Below are positions 1 to 8,033 of a stretch of 64,000 nt of DNA, piece by piece. This DNA is from Amorphoplanes friuliensis DSM 7358. GTDB lineage: Bacteria; Actinomycetota; Actinomycetes; Mycobacteriales; Micromonosporaceae. The notes under the pieces are model-generated. The model saw nothing but the letters and a program-made list of their open reading frames with translations. It made no database searches and was not told the DNA's origin. The translations under genes were made by a program, and so were the position numbers. How positions within the stretch are numbered: the first letter of the stretch is position 1; the number at the start of each line of letters is the position of its first letter. Location: contig NC_022657.1 in NCBI RefSeq assembly GCF_000494755.1, positions 2,208,001 through 2,272,000 of the forward strand, in the 5' to 3' direction.

Positions 1-660
1 GACGCGGTCGGCTCGGGCGGCGTGGACTGCAACGGTCACGGCACGCACGTCGCCGGCACGGTCGGTGGCACCACGTACGGCGTCGCCAAGGCCGTCAAGC
101 TCGTCGGTGTCCGGGTGCTCAACTGCTCCGGCAGCGGCACCAACGCGGGTGTCATCGCCGGTGTCAACTGGGTCACCCAGAACGCCGTCAAGCCCGCCGT
201 GGCCAACATGAGCCTCGGTGGCGGCGCCAGCTCCGCCCTCGACAGCGCCGTGTCGAACTCCATCAACTCGGGTGTCACGTACGCCCTCGCGGCCGGCAAC
301 TCGAGCGCGAACGCCTGCAACTCCTCGCCGGCCCGCGTCGCCTCGGCCATCACCGTCGGCGCGACCACGAGCACCGACGCCAAGGCGTCGTACTCGAACT
401 ACGGCACCTGCCTCGACATCTTCGCGCCGGGCTCGTCGATCACCTCGGCCTGGTACTCGAGCAACAGCGCCACCAACACGATCAGCGGCACGTCGATGGC
501 GTCCCCGCACGTCGCCGGCGCCGCGGCGCTGGTCCTCTCCGCCAACACGGGCTTCAGCCCGGCCCAGGTGCGCGAAAACCTGGTCAACCGCGCCGTCACC
601 GGTGTGGTCACCAGCCCGGGCAGCGGCTCCCCGAACCGCCTGCTCTACGTCGGCCCCTGA
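1..660 (+). CDS. S8 family subtilisin-like serine protease, 5' truncated
   Basis: The reading frame is open from base 1, so the signal peptide, propeptide and catalytic Asp lie upstream of the window. The catalytic His sits in GHGTHVAG (about base 34) and the catalytic Ser in GTSMASPHVAG (about base 490). The oxyanion-hole Asn is in ALAAGNSS. Four cysteines (in VDCNG, VLNCSG, NACNS, GTCLD) match the two-disulphide pattern of proteinase K/aqualysin-type subtilases, which are secreted endoproteases. The protein ends shortly after the catalytic core (LLYVGP), with no PPC or other C-terminal domain. A strong hairpin follows. Family assignment is firm; substrate is unknown. Confidence 0.93.
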   Translation, partial: DAVGSGGVDCNGHGTHVAGTVGGTTYGVAKAVKLVGVRVLNCSGSGTNAGVIAGVNWVTQNAVKPAVANMSLGGGASSALDSAVSNSINSGVTYALAAGNSSANACNSSPARVASAITVGATTSTDAKASYSNYGTCLDIFAPGSSITSAWYSSNSATNTISGTSMASPHVAGAAALVLSANTGFSPAQVRENLVNRAVTGVVTSPGSGSPNRLLYVGP

Positions 661-690
661 CCTTCCTGAAACACAGCTCCCTGACACACC

Positions 691-722
691 AGGATCCCCG
701 GACCGCCAGGTCCGGGGATCCT
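691..722. terminator. Bidirectional hairpin terminator
   Basis: A perfect 14-bp stem (AGGATCCCCGGACC with its complement) closes on a 4-nt loop (GCCA). It lies 31 bp after the protease stop and 18 bp beyond the stop of the convergent PepSY gene, so it can end both transcripts. There is no long T-run, which is common for actinobacterial terminators. Confidence 0.8.
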
Positions 723-739
723 CCCTTTCCGGTACGGCG

Positions 740-1144
740 TCAGTCGTCGTCGCGCTCGCTCCGGTGGCGCAGCACGTCACCCGTGGTGCGGTCGACGTCG
801 ATGTCGTGCTCGATCGCGCCCTTCTGCACCTCGATGTCCCAGACCGCGCGGCCGTGCTCGGTCTCGCGCTCCACATCGGTCACGCGGCCCCCACCAGCCG
901 CCTTGATCGCGATCGCCTTCGCGTCGCCGAGGCTGATGGCCGCGGAAGAGGACGGCGACGGCTCCCTGGTGGGCGCCGTTGAGGACGGGAAGGACGACGG
1001 CGACGGTGCGGCCACCACGTCCCCGTCGGGCAGCATCTCGACGCCCGGCGGGTCGTCGGTGCCCGCGGCGAGGGCGGTGCCGCCGATCGCGAGTGCGGCA
1101 ACCGTGCCGGCGGCGAGGGCAGTGACAGTGCGAAGCCTAATCAT
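740..1144 (-). CDS. Secreted PepSY-domain protein
   Basis: This is a 134-residue protein. The start is placed at the ATG (complement of 1142-1144) because GGAGG lies 8 nt upstream and a signal peptide follows at once (MIRLRTV then an Ala/Gly-rich core ending ALAAG). A Pro/Ser linker (about residues 45-70) leads into one PepSY unit (about 72-130: SLGDAKAIAIKAAGGGRV, WDIEVQKGAIEHDIDVDRTTGDVL). PepSY domains are exported and are often linked to protease inhibition or envelope sensing. The gene is convergent with the secreted subtilase and shares its terminator, so a link to protease control is possible but is inference. Confidence 0.85.
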   Translation of the reverse strand: MIRLRTVTALAAGTVAALAIGGTALAAGTDDPPGVEMLPDGDVVAAPSPSSFPSSTAPTREPSPSSSAAISLGDAKAIAIKAAGGGRVTDVERETEHGRAVWDIEVQKGAIEHDIDVDRTTGDVLRHRSERDDD

Positions 1145-1233
1145 CGTGAGAACCTCCGGTGTCGTGGAACGTTGACACCGATACGTTCGCGCTCCGCGCA
1201 CCATGGCTGCGCTGTGTGATTGCTAAGGACGGG

Positions 1234-1965
1234 TTAAAGCCGGTAGACCGACACGTGGTCGGTGCTGGCGGCGTCGAAGGGCGCCCGCTCCCAGCCGGCG
1301 TACCGGGCCTCGAGGTGCAGGCCGGCCTGCTCGGCGAGACGGTCGATCTGCTCGGGCCACAGGTAGCTCATCCCGAACGGCTCCAGGCGGACACCGGCGG
1401 CCGAGAACGTCACGTTCTGCCGGACGAACGTCTGCGCCGCCCGGTCGTAGCGGTGCATCCGGAACGACGCCGAGTCCTCGGTCACGTGCCGCACCTGGGG
1501 TTGCGCCTCGTCGCGTTCGAAGTCGGCGAGGTTCGGCACGAATGCCTCGATGACAAACGCACCACCGGGGGCGAGCACCCGCGCCACGTTGCGGAAGCAG
1601 TCCGCCTGCCGTTGGGCGTCGACCAGGTTGAAGAGCGTGTTGAAGACCAGATAGGCCAGCGTGTAGGGCCCGCGGACCCCGACGTCGGCCATGTCGCCGA
1701 TGACCACCGGCAGGTCCGCGCCGCCCGGCTTGGCCCGCAGCTTCTCGACCATCTCCGGGGAGCCCTCGACACCTTCGACGGCGATGCCGCGCGCGGCCAG
1801 GGGCAGCGCCACCCGGCCCGTGCCGATGGCCAGCTCCAGCACGGGACCATGGCCGGCCATCCCGGCCAGGAAGTCCACGGCGCGCGCCGGATCCGGGTTG
1901 CTCGTGGCGTCGTACTGCGCCGCCCACTGCCGGCCGAACAGCCCGGGATCGTTGAACATCGACAT
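1234..1965 (-). CDS. Class I SAM-dependent methyltransferase
   Basis: This 243-residue protein has a Rossmann methyltransferase core. Motif I is VLELAIGTGRVALPLA (about residues 42-57). The acidic end of beta-2 is VEGVEGSPEM, and motif IV is VIGDMADVG. The post-motif segment ARVLAPGGAFVIEAF is typical of small-molecule methyltransferases. The C-terminal third is an all-beta extension (HRYDRAAQTFVRQNVTFS). Nothing identifies the substrate. It sits just upstream on the same strand of a sensor kinase gene, with 20 bp between them, and may be read with it or from its own promoter. Confidence 0.85.
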   Translation of the reverse strand: MSMFNDPGLFGRQWAAQYDATSNPDPARAVDFLAGMAGHGPVLELAIGTGRVALPLAARGIAVEGVEGSPEMVEKLRAKPGGADLPVVIGDMADVGVRGPYTLAYLVFNTLFNLVDAQRQADCFRNVARVLAPGGAFVIEAFVPNLADFERDEAQPQVRHVTEDSASFRMHRYDRAAQTFVRQNVTFSAAGVRLEPFGMSYLWPEQIDRLAEQAGLHLEARYAGWERAPFDAASTDHVSVYRL

Positions 1966-1985
1966 GCCGTCAGGACAACAGAGGG

Positions 1986-3260
1986 TCAGGCGGGCGGCAA
2001 CTGCTTTACCGCGGCCAGTTCCAGGCGCACCTGGGCGCCGCCGCCCGGAGCGGACTCCAGGAAGAGTGCGCCACCAGCGGCTTCGGCGGCGCGGCGGGCG
2101 ATGTCGAGGCCCAGACCGGTCGAGCCGCTGCCGGACGAGCCCCGCCGCAGCGCGCCGGTGGGAAAACCGGGACCTGCGTCCGAGACTGTCAGCACGGCAC
2201 CGCCGCCGGCGCGGGGCACGAGCGACACGGCCAGGGCCGTTCCGTCCGGCGTGTGGGCAAAAACGTTGCCCAGCACCGCGTCCAGGGCCGCCGCGAGGTC
2301 GTCCGCCGGCAGGGCCACGGGCAGCGGTGCGGACGGCAGCTCCCGGCGTACCTGGCGGTCGGTGTCCTCGGCGAGCACGGTCCAGAAGGCGACCCGGTCG
2401 GTGACCACCGCGGTGGCGTCGGCCGTGGCCGGCCGTTCGCCGGCCCGGCGGCGGGCCTGCTGGATCACGGCCGTGACCGCCCGCTCGATGCCGTCGGCCG
2501 CGGCCGTCACCCGCGCGGCCTCCTCCTCGTCGCGCAGCGACTCGGCCTCGAGCCGCAGTGCGGTGAGCGGGGTGCGCAGCCGGTGCGACAGGTCCGCGAC
2601 CTGCTCACGCTCCTCCCGCAGCAGGTCCTGGATGCGCCCGGCCAGCTGGTTCAGCGCGGTTGCGACCTCACGCACCTCGGGCGGGCCGGACGGGCTGGCG
2701 CGGGCGGACAGCTCGGCGCGGGCCAGGCGGTGCGAGACCGCGGACAGGTCGGCGATCGGCGCGATGAGGTTGCGGGCCAGCCGGTCGGCGACGACCAGGC
2801 CCAGCAGGACCAGGGCCAGCCCCAGACCGGCGAGCACCAGCCAGGACCGCACGACCCCGCTGGTCAGCCGGTCGGCGGGCACCACGGTACGCACGACATA
2901 GGTGCCGTCGGTGCCCGACACCGGCACGACGATCTCGCGTCCCGCGTCGCTGCTGACGGTGAAGGACCGCCCGTTGGCCTGGGCCAGGCGTACCGCCGGG
3001 GTGCGTTCGGCCGCCGCCCCCAGCACCGCACCGGACGGCGGGAAGACGCTGACCGGCAACGGCAGCCCGTCCACCACGAGGGCCAGCGCGGCGTCGTCGC
3101 TGGTGCCGACCTGCGGGACGATCGTCTGCAGCACGTCGTTGGCCCGGCTGATCGCCCGGTCCTCGGTGACCTGCCGGATCAGCAGCGCGAGCGGCACCAG
3201 GAAGGCGATCAGCACCAGGCACGTGGTCGCCGCGACGAGCAGGGTGAGCCGGCGTCTCAT
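1986..3260 (-). CDS. Two-component sensor histidine kinase
   Basis: This is a 424-residue membrane kinase. TM1 is at about residues 5-28 and TM2 at about 143-168, flanking an extracellular sensor of about 115 residues. A HAMP linker follows. The H-box SHRLRTPLTALRLEAE carries the phospho-accepting His at about residue 226. The ATPase part shows an N-box (LGNVFAHTPDG), G1 (DAGPGFP) and a G2 loop (GSGSTGLGLDIARR). The ATG overlaps the stop of the upstream regulator gene by 4 bp (ATGA at 3257-3260), so the two are translationally coupled. The stimulus is unknown. The upstream extension to 3401 lies inside the regulator and is rejected. Confidence 0.93.
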   Translation of the reverse strand: MRRRLTLLVAATTCLVLIAFLVPLALLIRQVTEDRAISRANDVLQTIVPQVGTSDDAALALVVDGLPLPVSVFPPSGAVLGAAAERTPAVRLAQANGRSFTVSSDAGREIVVPVSGTDGTYVVRTVVPADRLTSGVVRSWLVLAGLGLALVLLGLVVADRLARNLIAPIADLSAVSHRLARAELSARASPSGPPEVREVATALNQLAGRIQDLLREEREQVADLSHRLRTPLTALRLEAESLRDEEEAARVTAAADGIERAVTAVIQQARRRAGERPATADATAVVTDRVAFWTVLAEDTDRQVRRELPSAPLPVALPADDLAAALDAVLGNVFAHTPDGTALAVSLVPRAGGGAVLTVSDAGPGFPTGALRRGSSGSGSTGLGLDIARRAAEAAGGALFLESAPGGGAQVRLELAAVKQLPPA

Positions 3261-3940
3261 GCCGGACCGCTCAGCCGGACCCCCACCCCGCGCACGGTGT
3301 GCAGGTAACGCGGTTCCTGTGCCGTCTCGCCGAGCTTGCGGCGCAGCCAGGACAGGTGCACGTCGACGGTCTTGTCCGCGCCGCCGTACGGGACCTGCCA
3401 CACCTCGCTGAGCAGCTCACGCTTGGTCACGACCTGCCCGGCCCGGCCGGCCAGGTGGTGCAGCAGGTCGAACTCACGGGGTGTGAGGTCGAGATCCGTC
3501 CCGTCCAGAGTGGCCGTGCGCGCACCCGCGTCGATCCGGAGCCCGCCGACGGTCAGCGCCACCGGTTCGGTCCCGGCGGTCGCGCCGCGCCGGAGCACCG
3601 CCCGCACCCGCGCGTCGAGCTGGGCCGCGGTGAACGGCTTGACGATGTAGTCGTCGGCGCCCGCGTCGAGGACCCGGACGATCTCCTCCTCGTCGTCGCG
3701 GGCGGTCGCCACGATCACCGGCATCGTGCTCACGGCCCGCAGCATCCGCAGCAGTTCGCGCCCGTCGAGATCCGGCAGGCCGAGGTCGAGCACCACCAGA
3801 TCGGGCCGCTCGGCCAGCGCGGTCTGCAGGCCGTCCATCGCTGTGTGCGAGGCCGCCACGGCATGCCCGCGCTCGCGCAGGGCGCGCAGCAGGGTCGTCC
3901 GGATCGCCGGGTCGTCCTCGATCAGCAAGAGGTGGGCCAC
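3257..3940 (-). CDS. OmpR-family response regulator
   Basis: The 227-residue protein has a receiver domain (about 1-115) with the acidic pocket (IEDD), phospho-acceptor Asp52 (VVLDLGLPD) and conserved Lys101 (DDYIVKPF). A winged-helix trans_reg_C domain follows (about 130-225: LTPREFDLLHHLAGRAGQVV, DVHLSWLRRKLGE, VRGVGVRL). It is the first gene of a coupled regulator-kinase pair and is divergent from a membrane protein gene. Direct repeats spaced in 11-bp steps in the divergent promoter region look like its own binding site. Confidence 0.94.
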   Translation of the reverse strand: MAHLLLIEDDPAIRTTLLRALRERGHAVAASHTAMDGLQTALAERPDLVVLDLGLPDLDGRELLRMLRAVSTMPVIVATARDDEEEIVRVLDAGADDYIVKPFTAAQLDARVRAVLRRGATAGTEPVALTVGGLRIDAGARTATLDGTDLDLTPREFDLLHHLAGRAGQVVTKRELLSEVWQVPYGGADKTVDVHLSWLRRKLGETAQEPRYLHTVRGVGVRLSGPA

Positions 3941-3976
3941 GCTGCACGGTAACCCGCGGCCGGACCCGCAACAGCG

Positions 3977-4015
3977 CCCTTAACCGTCCCTTAGCGTGCG
4001 CACGGGCCTGCCTTA
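3977..4015. promoter_or_regulatory. Candidate OmpR-type operator, 11-bp-phased CCTTA repeats
   Basis: CCCTTA occurs at 3977 and 3988, and GCCTTA at 4010, so the half-sites sit at 0, 11 and 33 bp. OmpR/PhoB-class regulators bind head-to-tail half-sites about 11 bp apart. The array lies between the regulator start (3940) and the divergent membrane protein (4042). Autoregulation and control of the neighbour are inferred. Confidence 0.45.
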
Positions 4016-4041
4016 GGGTCCGGCGGGGCATAGTCGATCGT

Positions 4042-4527
4042 GTGACTCGTCGACCTCTGCTCGTGACCGCCGGCTGGATCGGCGCCGCCGTGCTCGCCGT
4101 GCTGGTCGGGCTGGCCGCGATCAGCGTCATCGGCAACGGCCTGACCGGCTCCGAGGCCCGTCCGCTGAGCGCCGCGGAGGTCGCGGACGAGCTGGCGCGT
4201 CAGCAGGCCTCGGTGGTGGCGTCGGCCGTGCCCTCGGCGTCGGCCGGCACCGGTACGCGACCACCGGCCTCCCCGTCCACCACCGCGGGCACCCGCACCC
4301 TGCCGACCCGGGGCGGGACGGTTGTCGGCCGCTGCGCCGGCAGCCGCCCGGAGATCGTCAGCATGTCCCCGAAACAGGGCTTCGAGCTGCACGAACGCGA
4401 CCGCGGCCCGCAGGACGGCGAGGCCGAGGGCGAGTTCCGCGGCCTCGCCGACAACCACGACCGGGTCAAGTTCGACGTCGTCTGCGCGGCCGGCCGCCCG
4501 GGTCTGGTGCTCGACCGGGAGGACTGA
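4042..4527 (+). CDS. Membrane-anchored hypothetical protein
   Basis: This 161-residue protein starts with GTG. It has one N-terminal membrane segment (about residues 8-32, LLVTAGWIGAAVLAVLVGLAA), a Ser/Pro/Thr/Ala-rich extracellular linker (about 55-95), and a small C-terminal domain (about 96-160) with two cysteines (GRCAGS, DVVCAAG) that may form a disulphide. I do not recognise the family. It is divergent from the two-component operon and follows the candidate operator, so it may be a target or accessory sensor of that system (inference). Confidence 0.75.
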   Translation: MTRRPLLVTAGWIGAAVLAVLVGLAAISVIGNGLTGSEARPLSAAEVADELARQQASVVASAVPSASAGTGTRPPASPSTTAGTRTLPTRGGTVVGRCAGSRPEIVSMSPKQGFELHERDRGPQDGEAEGEFRGLADNHDRVKFDVVCAAGRPGLVLDRED

Positions 4528-4581
4528 CACCGGTGCGCGTTCGCACCACGGTGACCCGGACGGGGTGCCCGGCACCCGAGA

Positions 4582-5985
4582 ATGGGCGGCGTGGATCTGG
4601 TCATCAGCCTCGACGGCACCGGCGAGAAGACGGTAGGTGTCTACCGCGCGCTGCGGGCGGCCATCGTGGACGGACGGTTGCCCGTCGGGCACCGGCTGCC
4701 GGCGACGCGGGTCCTGGCGGCCGATCTCGGGGTGGCGCGCAACAGCGTGGCCACCGCGTACGAGCGTCTGGTCGCCGAGGGTTACCTGGTGTCGCGCGTC
4801 GGCGCGGGGACGTACGTGGCACCCGTCCGTGACGCCCCGGCGCCGCGGCGGGTGGCGGCCGACCCGCTGCGGCCCCGCGCCGGCTGGACCTTCACGCCCC
4901 AGCCGACCAGCGGCGACACGCCCGCACCCCGGTACGACTTCCGCAGCGGGGTGCCGGACGCGCGGCTGTTCCCGTTCGACTCGTGGCGGCGGCTCGTCAC
5001 GGCGGAGCTGCGGCTGCGGGCCAACAACCCCGGCGCGTACGCGACACCCGCCGGGCACCCGGCGCTGCGTGCGGCGATCGCGCGCTACGTCGGGTATTCG
5101 AGGTCGGTCCGGGCGAGCGAGGATGACGTGCTCGTCACCAACGGCACCCAGCACGCGCTGGACCTGATCGGCCGGGTGCTGCTGCGACCCGGTGACGTGG
5201 TGGCGGTCGAGGAGCCGGGTTATCCGCCCGCGCGGCGGTTGTTCGAGTCGCTGGGTGCGCGCGTGGTCGGCGTACCGGTGGATGAGCACGGCCTGGTGGT
5301 GGACGACCTGCCCGGCACCGCGCGGGTGGTCTATGCGACGCCGTCGCATCAGTTCCCGCTCGGCCGGGCGATGAGCCTGGGCCGGCGGCACGCCCTGCTG
5401 GACTGGGCGCGGCGGCGGCAGGTGGCGATCGTCGAGGACGACTACGACAGCGAGTTCCGCTTCTCGGCGCGTCCGCTGGAGCCGCTCCACAGCCTGGACA
5501 CCGCCGGCCGGGTGCTCTACGTCGGCACCTTCTCCAAGAGCATGGTGCCCGGCGTGCGGACCGGTTTTGTGCTGGCGCCGGCCGGGTTGCGGGAGGCCCT
5601 GATCGCTGCCCGGCAGCTCGGGGACGGGTACGGCCAGGTCGCGGTGCAGGCGGCCCTGGCCCGCTTCATCGACGAGGGGCAGCTGGCCCGGCACGTGCGC
5701 CGCGCCGGCAAGGAGTACGCGGAACGCCACGCCCGGATCGTCGCGGCGCTCTCGGCCCATGACCGCCTGCAGGTCATCCCGTCGGCGGCAGGCCTGCACG
5801 TGACCGCGCTCGGGGCGAACTCCGCCGCGGTGGTGGCCGCCGCTGCCCGCCGCGGCGTGGAGCTCGACGACCTGGGCGCCTACGGCAGCGACTCGACCGG
5901 GTTCGTGTTCGGGTTCGGCGCGATCGATCCGGCGCTGCTCGACGAGGGACTGGCGATCTTCGGGGCCGTCCTGAGGGACACGTAG
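4582..5985 (+). CDS. MocR/PdxR-type transcriptional regulator (GntR HTH fused to aminotransferase fold)
   Basis: The 467-residue protein has an N-terminal GntR winged helix (about residues 12-80: GVYRALRAAIVDGRLPVGH, LGVARNSVATAYERLVAEGYL) joined to a fold-type I aminotransferase domain (about 110-465). The PLP lysine is Lys319 in GTFSKSMVPG, and the PLP-phosphate region and YDSEF motif are present. MocR proteins sense PLP or amino-acid adducts and control neighbouring metabolic or transport genes. ATG 4582 is used; GTG 4591 is an alternative. Its 3' end runs 106 bp antisense into the convergent permease gene, the likely regulatory target. Confidence 0.92.
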   Translation: MGGVDLVISLDGTGEKTVGVYRALRAAIVDGRLPVGHRLPATRVLAADLGVARNSVATAYERLVAEGYLVSRVGAGTYVAPVRDAPAPRRVAADPLRPRAGWTFTPQPTSGDTPAPRYDFRSGVPDARLFPFDSWRRLVTAELRLRANNPGAYATPAGHPALRAAIARYVGYSRSVRASEDDVLVTNGTQHALDLIGRVLLRPGDVVAVEEPGYPPARRLFESLGARVVGVPVDEHGLVVDDLPGTARVVYATPSHQFPLGRAMSLGRRHALLDWARRRQVAIVEDDYDSEFRFSARPLEPLHSLDTAGRVLYVGTFSKSMVPGVRTGFVLAPAGLREALIAARQLGDGYGQVAVQAALARFIDEGQLARHVRRAGKEYAERHARIVAALSAHDRLQVIPSAAGLHVTALGANSAAVVAAAARRGVELDDLGAYGSDSTGFVFGFGAIDPALLDEGLAIFGAVLRDT

Positions 5986-7169
5986 AGCACCGCGCCCGCC
6001 GCCACGGCCAGGCTGAGCAGGGCGGGCAGCCCGTTGAGCACCAGCAGTCCGAGCACGGCCACGAACGCAACACCGGCGCCGCGGCGCGACCAGCCCGCCG
6101 GGAGCAGCTTCAGGGCGGCTGCCGTGCCCAGCACGTAGACCAGCGTGAAGCAGCCGGTGACCAGCAGCATCGCGGTGTGCAGGTCGAGCGGGAGCAGCAC
6201 CGAGGCGAGCCCGCCGAGCGTGACGAAGGCCAGTGACCTGCGCGGCGTGCCGACGAACCGGGCCGGGAGCGCACCGTCGCGGGTCAGCGCCACGCCCAGC
6301 CGGGAGGCCCCGGCCAGGTACGCGTTCACCGCCCCGATGGTCAGCAGCACGGCGACCACGGCGGTGAGCGGGCGTACCGGTCCGCCGACACCGACGGCGA
6401 GCAGGTCGGCCAGCGGCGCCGCGCTCGACCCGGCCGCCGGCCCGAGGACGAGGACGCTGGTCGCGGCAACGGCCAGGTAGAGCACGCCGACGATCAGCAC
6501 GGCCGCTGCGGTCGCGCGGGGGACGTCCCGGCGCGGGTTGCGGTATTCGCCGGACAGCGACGACACGGCCTCCCAGCCGGCGAAGCCCCAGACCAGGATC
6601 GCGGCGGCGGCACCGACGCCGGCCCAGCCGTGCGGCGCGAACGGTGTCAGGTTGGCGAGCCGGGCGTGCGGCAGCGCGGCGACCACGGTGATCACCAGCA
6701 GGACCGCCAGCGTCGCGGCCAGGTAGAGCTGGACCCGGCCGGAGATCCGCAGGCCGAACCAGTTGAGCACGAAGACGACCGCCATGATCACGACAAATGT
6801 GGCGATGACGGTGGCCCGGCCGCCGCCGAGCACGTCGGCGACGTACCCGCCCGCGAAAGCGGCCGCCGGGGGAGCGCCCAGCGGCACGGCGAAGTAGAAG
6901 CACCAGCCGACCGCGGCGGCGGCACGGGACCCGAACGCCAGCCGGACGTAGGTGGACACGCCACCACCGTCCGGGTAGCGCGCGCCCAGGGCGGCGAAGG
7001 TCCAGGCCAGCGGCGCGGAGAGCAGGATCAGAGCGAGCCAGGCGAGCAACGAGGCCGGCCCGGCGACCGACGCGGCCAGCGCGGGCATCGAGATGACGCC
7101 GGTGCCCAGGACCGCGCCGACGCAGAGCGCGGTGCCTTGTGCGCGGGACAGCCCGCCGGTAGGTGTCAT
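5880..7169 (-). CDS. APC-superfamily amino-acid permease
   Basis: The 429-residue protein has about 12 predicted membrane helices. The family signature near the N-terminus is ALCVGAVLGTGVISMPALAA (helix 1), with WTFAALGARYPDGGGVSTYV after helix 2. It belongs to the APC amino acid/polyamine transporters, probably a small uniporter or proton symporter. The start is the ATG at 7167-7169; the in-frame extension to 7211 would pass through a palindrome that looks regulatory. The hydrophilic tail (about 400-429) is encoded opposite the last 106 bp of the MocR regulator gene. Substrate cannot be read from sequence. Confidence 0.9.
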   Translation of the reverse strand: MTPTGGLSRAQGTALCVGAVLGTGVISMPALAASVAGPASLLAWLALILLSAPLAWTFAALGARYPDGGGVSTYVRLAFGSRAAAAVGWCFYFAVPLGAPPAAAFAGGYVADVLGGGRATVIATFVVIMAVVFVLNWFGLRISGRVQLYLAATLAVLLVITVVAALPHARLANLTPFAPHGWAGVGAAAAILVWGFAGWEAVSSLSGEYRNPRRDVPRATAAAVLIVGVLYLAVAATSVLVLGPAAGSSAAPLADLLAVGVGGPVRPLTAVVAVLLTIGAVNAYLAGASRLGVALTRDGALPARFVGTPRRSLAFVTLGGLASVLLPLDLHTAMLLVTGCFTLVYVLGTAAALKLLPAGWSRRGAGVAFVAVLGLLVLNGLPALLSLAVAAGAVLYVSLRTAPKIASPSSSSAGSIAPNPNTNPVESLP

Positions 7170-7214
7170 GCGCCTACCGTAGGCGGCTGATTGGACCTGC
7201 GTCTGGGCCAATCA
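7159..7214. promoter_or_regulatory. Palindromes at the permease start, candidate operator
   Basis: TGATTGG (7188-7194) and CCAATCA (7208-7214) form a perfect 7-bp inverted repeat with a 13-bp spacer. A second small palindrome, GGTAGG/CCTACC, brackets the start codon at 7167-7169. Placement just upstream of the permease suits an operator, perhaps for the convergent MocR regulator (inference). Confidence 0.4.
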
Positions 7215-7236
7215 GGCGGTGATCAGAGGAGCCAAT

Positions 7237-7866
7237 TCAGAAGCCGAGCCGGGCGTTGGTCAGCTTCTCCACCGCGTCCGGATCGCCGGTCACGTCGACC
7301 TCGGCCACCCGCTGCCGGCCGGAGCTGAACAGGGCGAGCTCGCCCGGGTCGCCGGTGATCGTCGCGCGCGGTTCGCCGTCGCCGATGCGGACCGAGCCGT
7401 GGCCCGGCGCCTCGACCAGGACCGCGAAGCCGACCTTGCGCAGGGCCAGCCGGGCGGTCAGCTTGGCGGCGTTCCAGATCGCCTTCTGCTCACCCGGGTC
7501 CAGCTCACGGCGGGTGAAGCCGGGTGCGGCGCGGCGGACGTCCTCGTGGTGGATGAAGAACTCCACGGTGTTGCTCAGCGAGTCGACCAGCGGATTGCTC
7601 ACCGGGCTCCACCAGGGCGGCGTACGGATCTCGTGGATGATCTCGGTGTAGGGCTGTGCGGCCTTGGCCAGGCGGACGTGCTCGCCGTGACCGGCCAGCG
7701 GCGGGATCAGCGCGCCGATCATCGCGTCCGGGCGGCGCTCGCGGACCACCAGGTGCGCGGCCAGGTCACGGGTCGTCCAGCCGACGCACACGGTCGGCAC
7801 GTCCGGGCCCACCTCGAGGAGCAGGTCGGCCAGTTGCCGGCGTTCCGAGCGCGCATAGTCCGTCAT
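7237..7866 (-). CDS. TIGR03085-type metal-binding protein (DinB/maleylpyruvate isomerase fold)
   Basis: This 209-residue protein matches the actinobacterial TIGR03085 group of the DinB-like fold. The N-terminus (YARSERRQLADLLLEVGPDVPTVC, then GWTTRDLAAHLVVRERRPDA) supplies the first histidine, and NTVEFFIHHEDVRRA gives the central His pair of the proposed metal site. The C-terminal part (about 140-209) has GDPGELALFSSGR, the SCP2-like pattern seen in such proteins. Some relatives are mycothiol-dependent, but no function is proven for this subgroup. ATG 7866 is chosen because the longer frame upstream lacks family similarity. Confidence 0.85.
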   Translation of the reverse strand: MTDYARSERRQLADLLLEVGPDVPTVCVGWTTRDLAAHLVVRERRPDAMIGALIPPLAGHGEHVRLAKAAQPYTEIIHEIRTPPWWSPVSNPLVDSLSNTVEFFIHHEDVRRAAPGFTRRELDPGEQKAIWNAAKLTARLALRKVGFAVLVEAPGHGSVRIGDGEPRATITGDPGELALFSSGRQRVAEVDVTGDPDAVEKLTNARLGF

Positions 7867-8033
7867 ACCCGGATCGTAGGGTGACCAGCGTCGCCCCGCC
7901 CGTCGGCGGTCCGGGGCTGCGCAGCGATGTAATGGTGGACACAATGTAAACCCGTGGTGTTTCGCGGGCGGTTCGGCAGGATGGACCGGTAAGGCCGGAA
8001 CAGCCGGCACGGACTTACGTCAGGGCGATCATT

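Noticed and set aside
4000..6903. 970-codon minus-strand frame opposite the MocR gene
   Set aside because: It is an antisense shadow of the MocR and permease genes, typical of high-GC DNA; its residues are mostly Arg/Pro/Gly.
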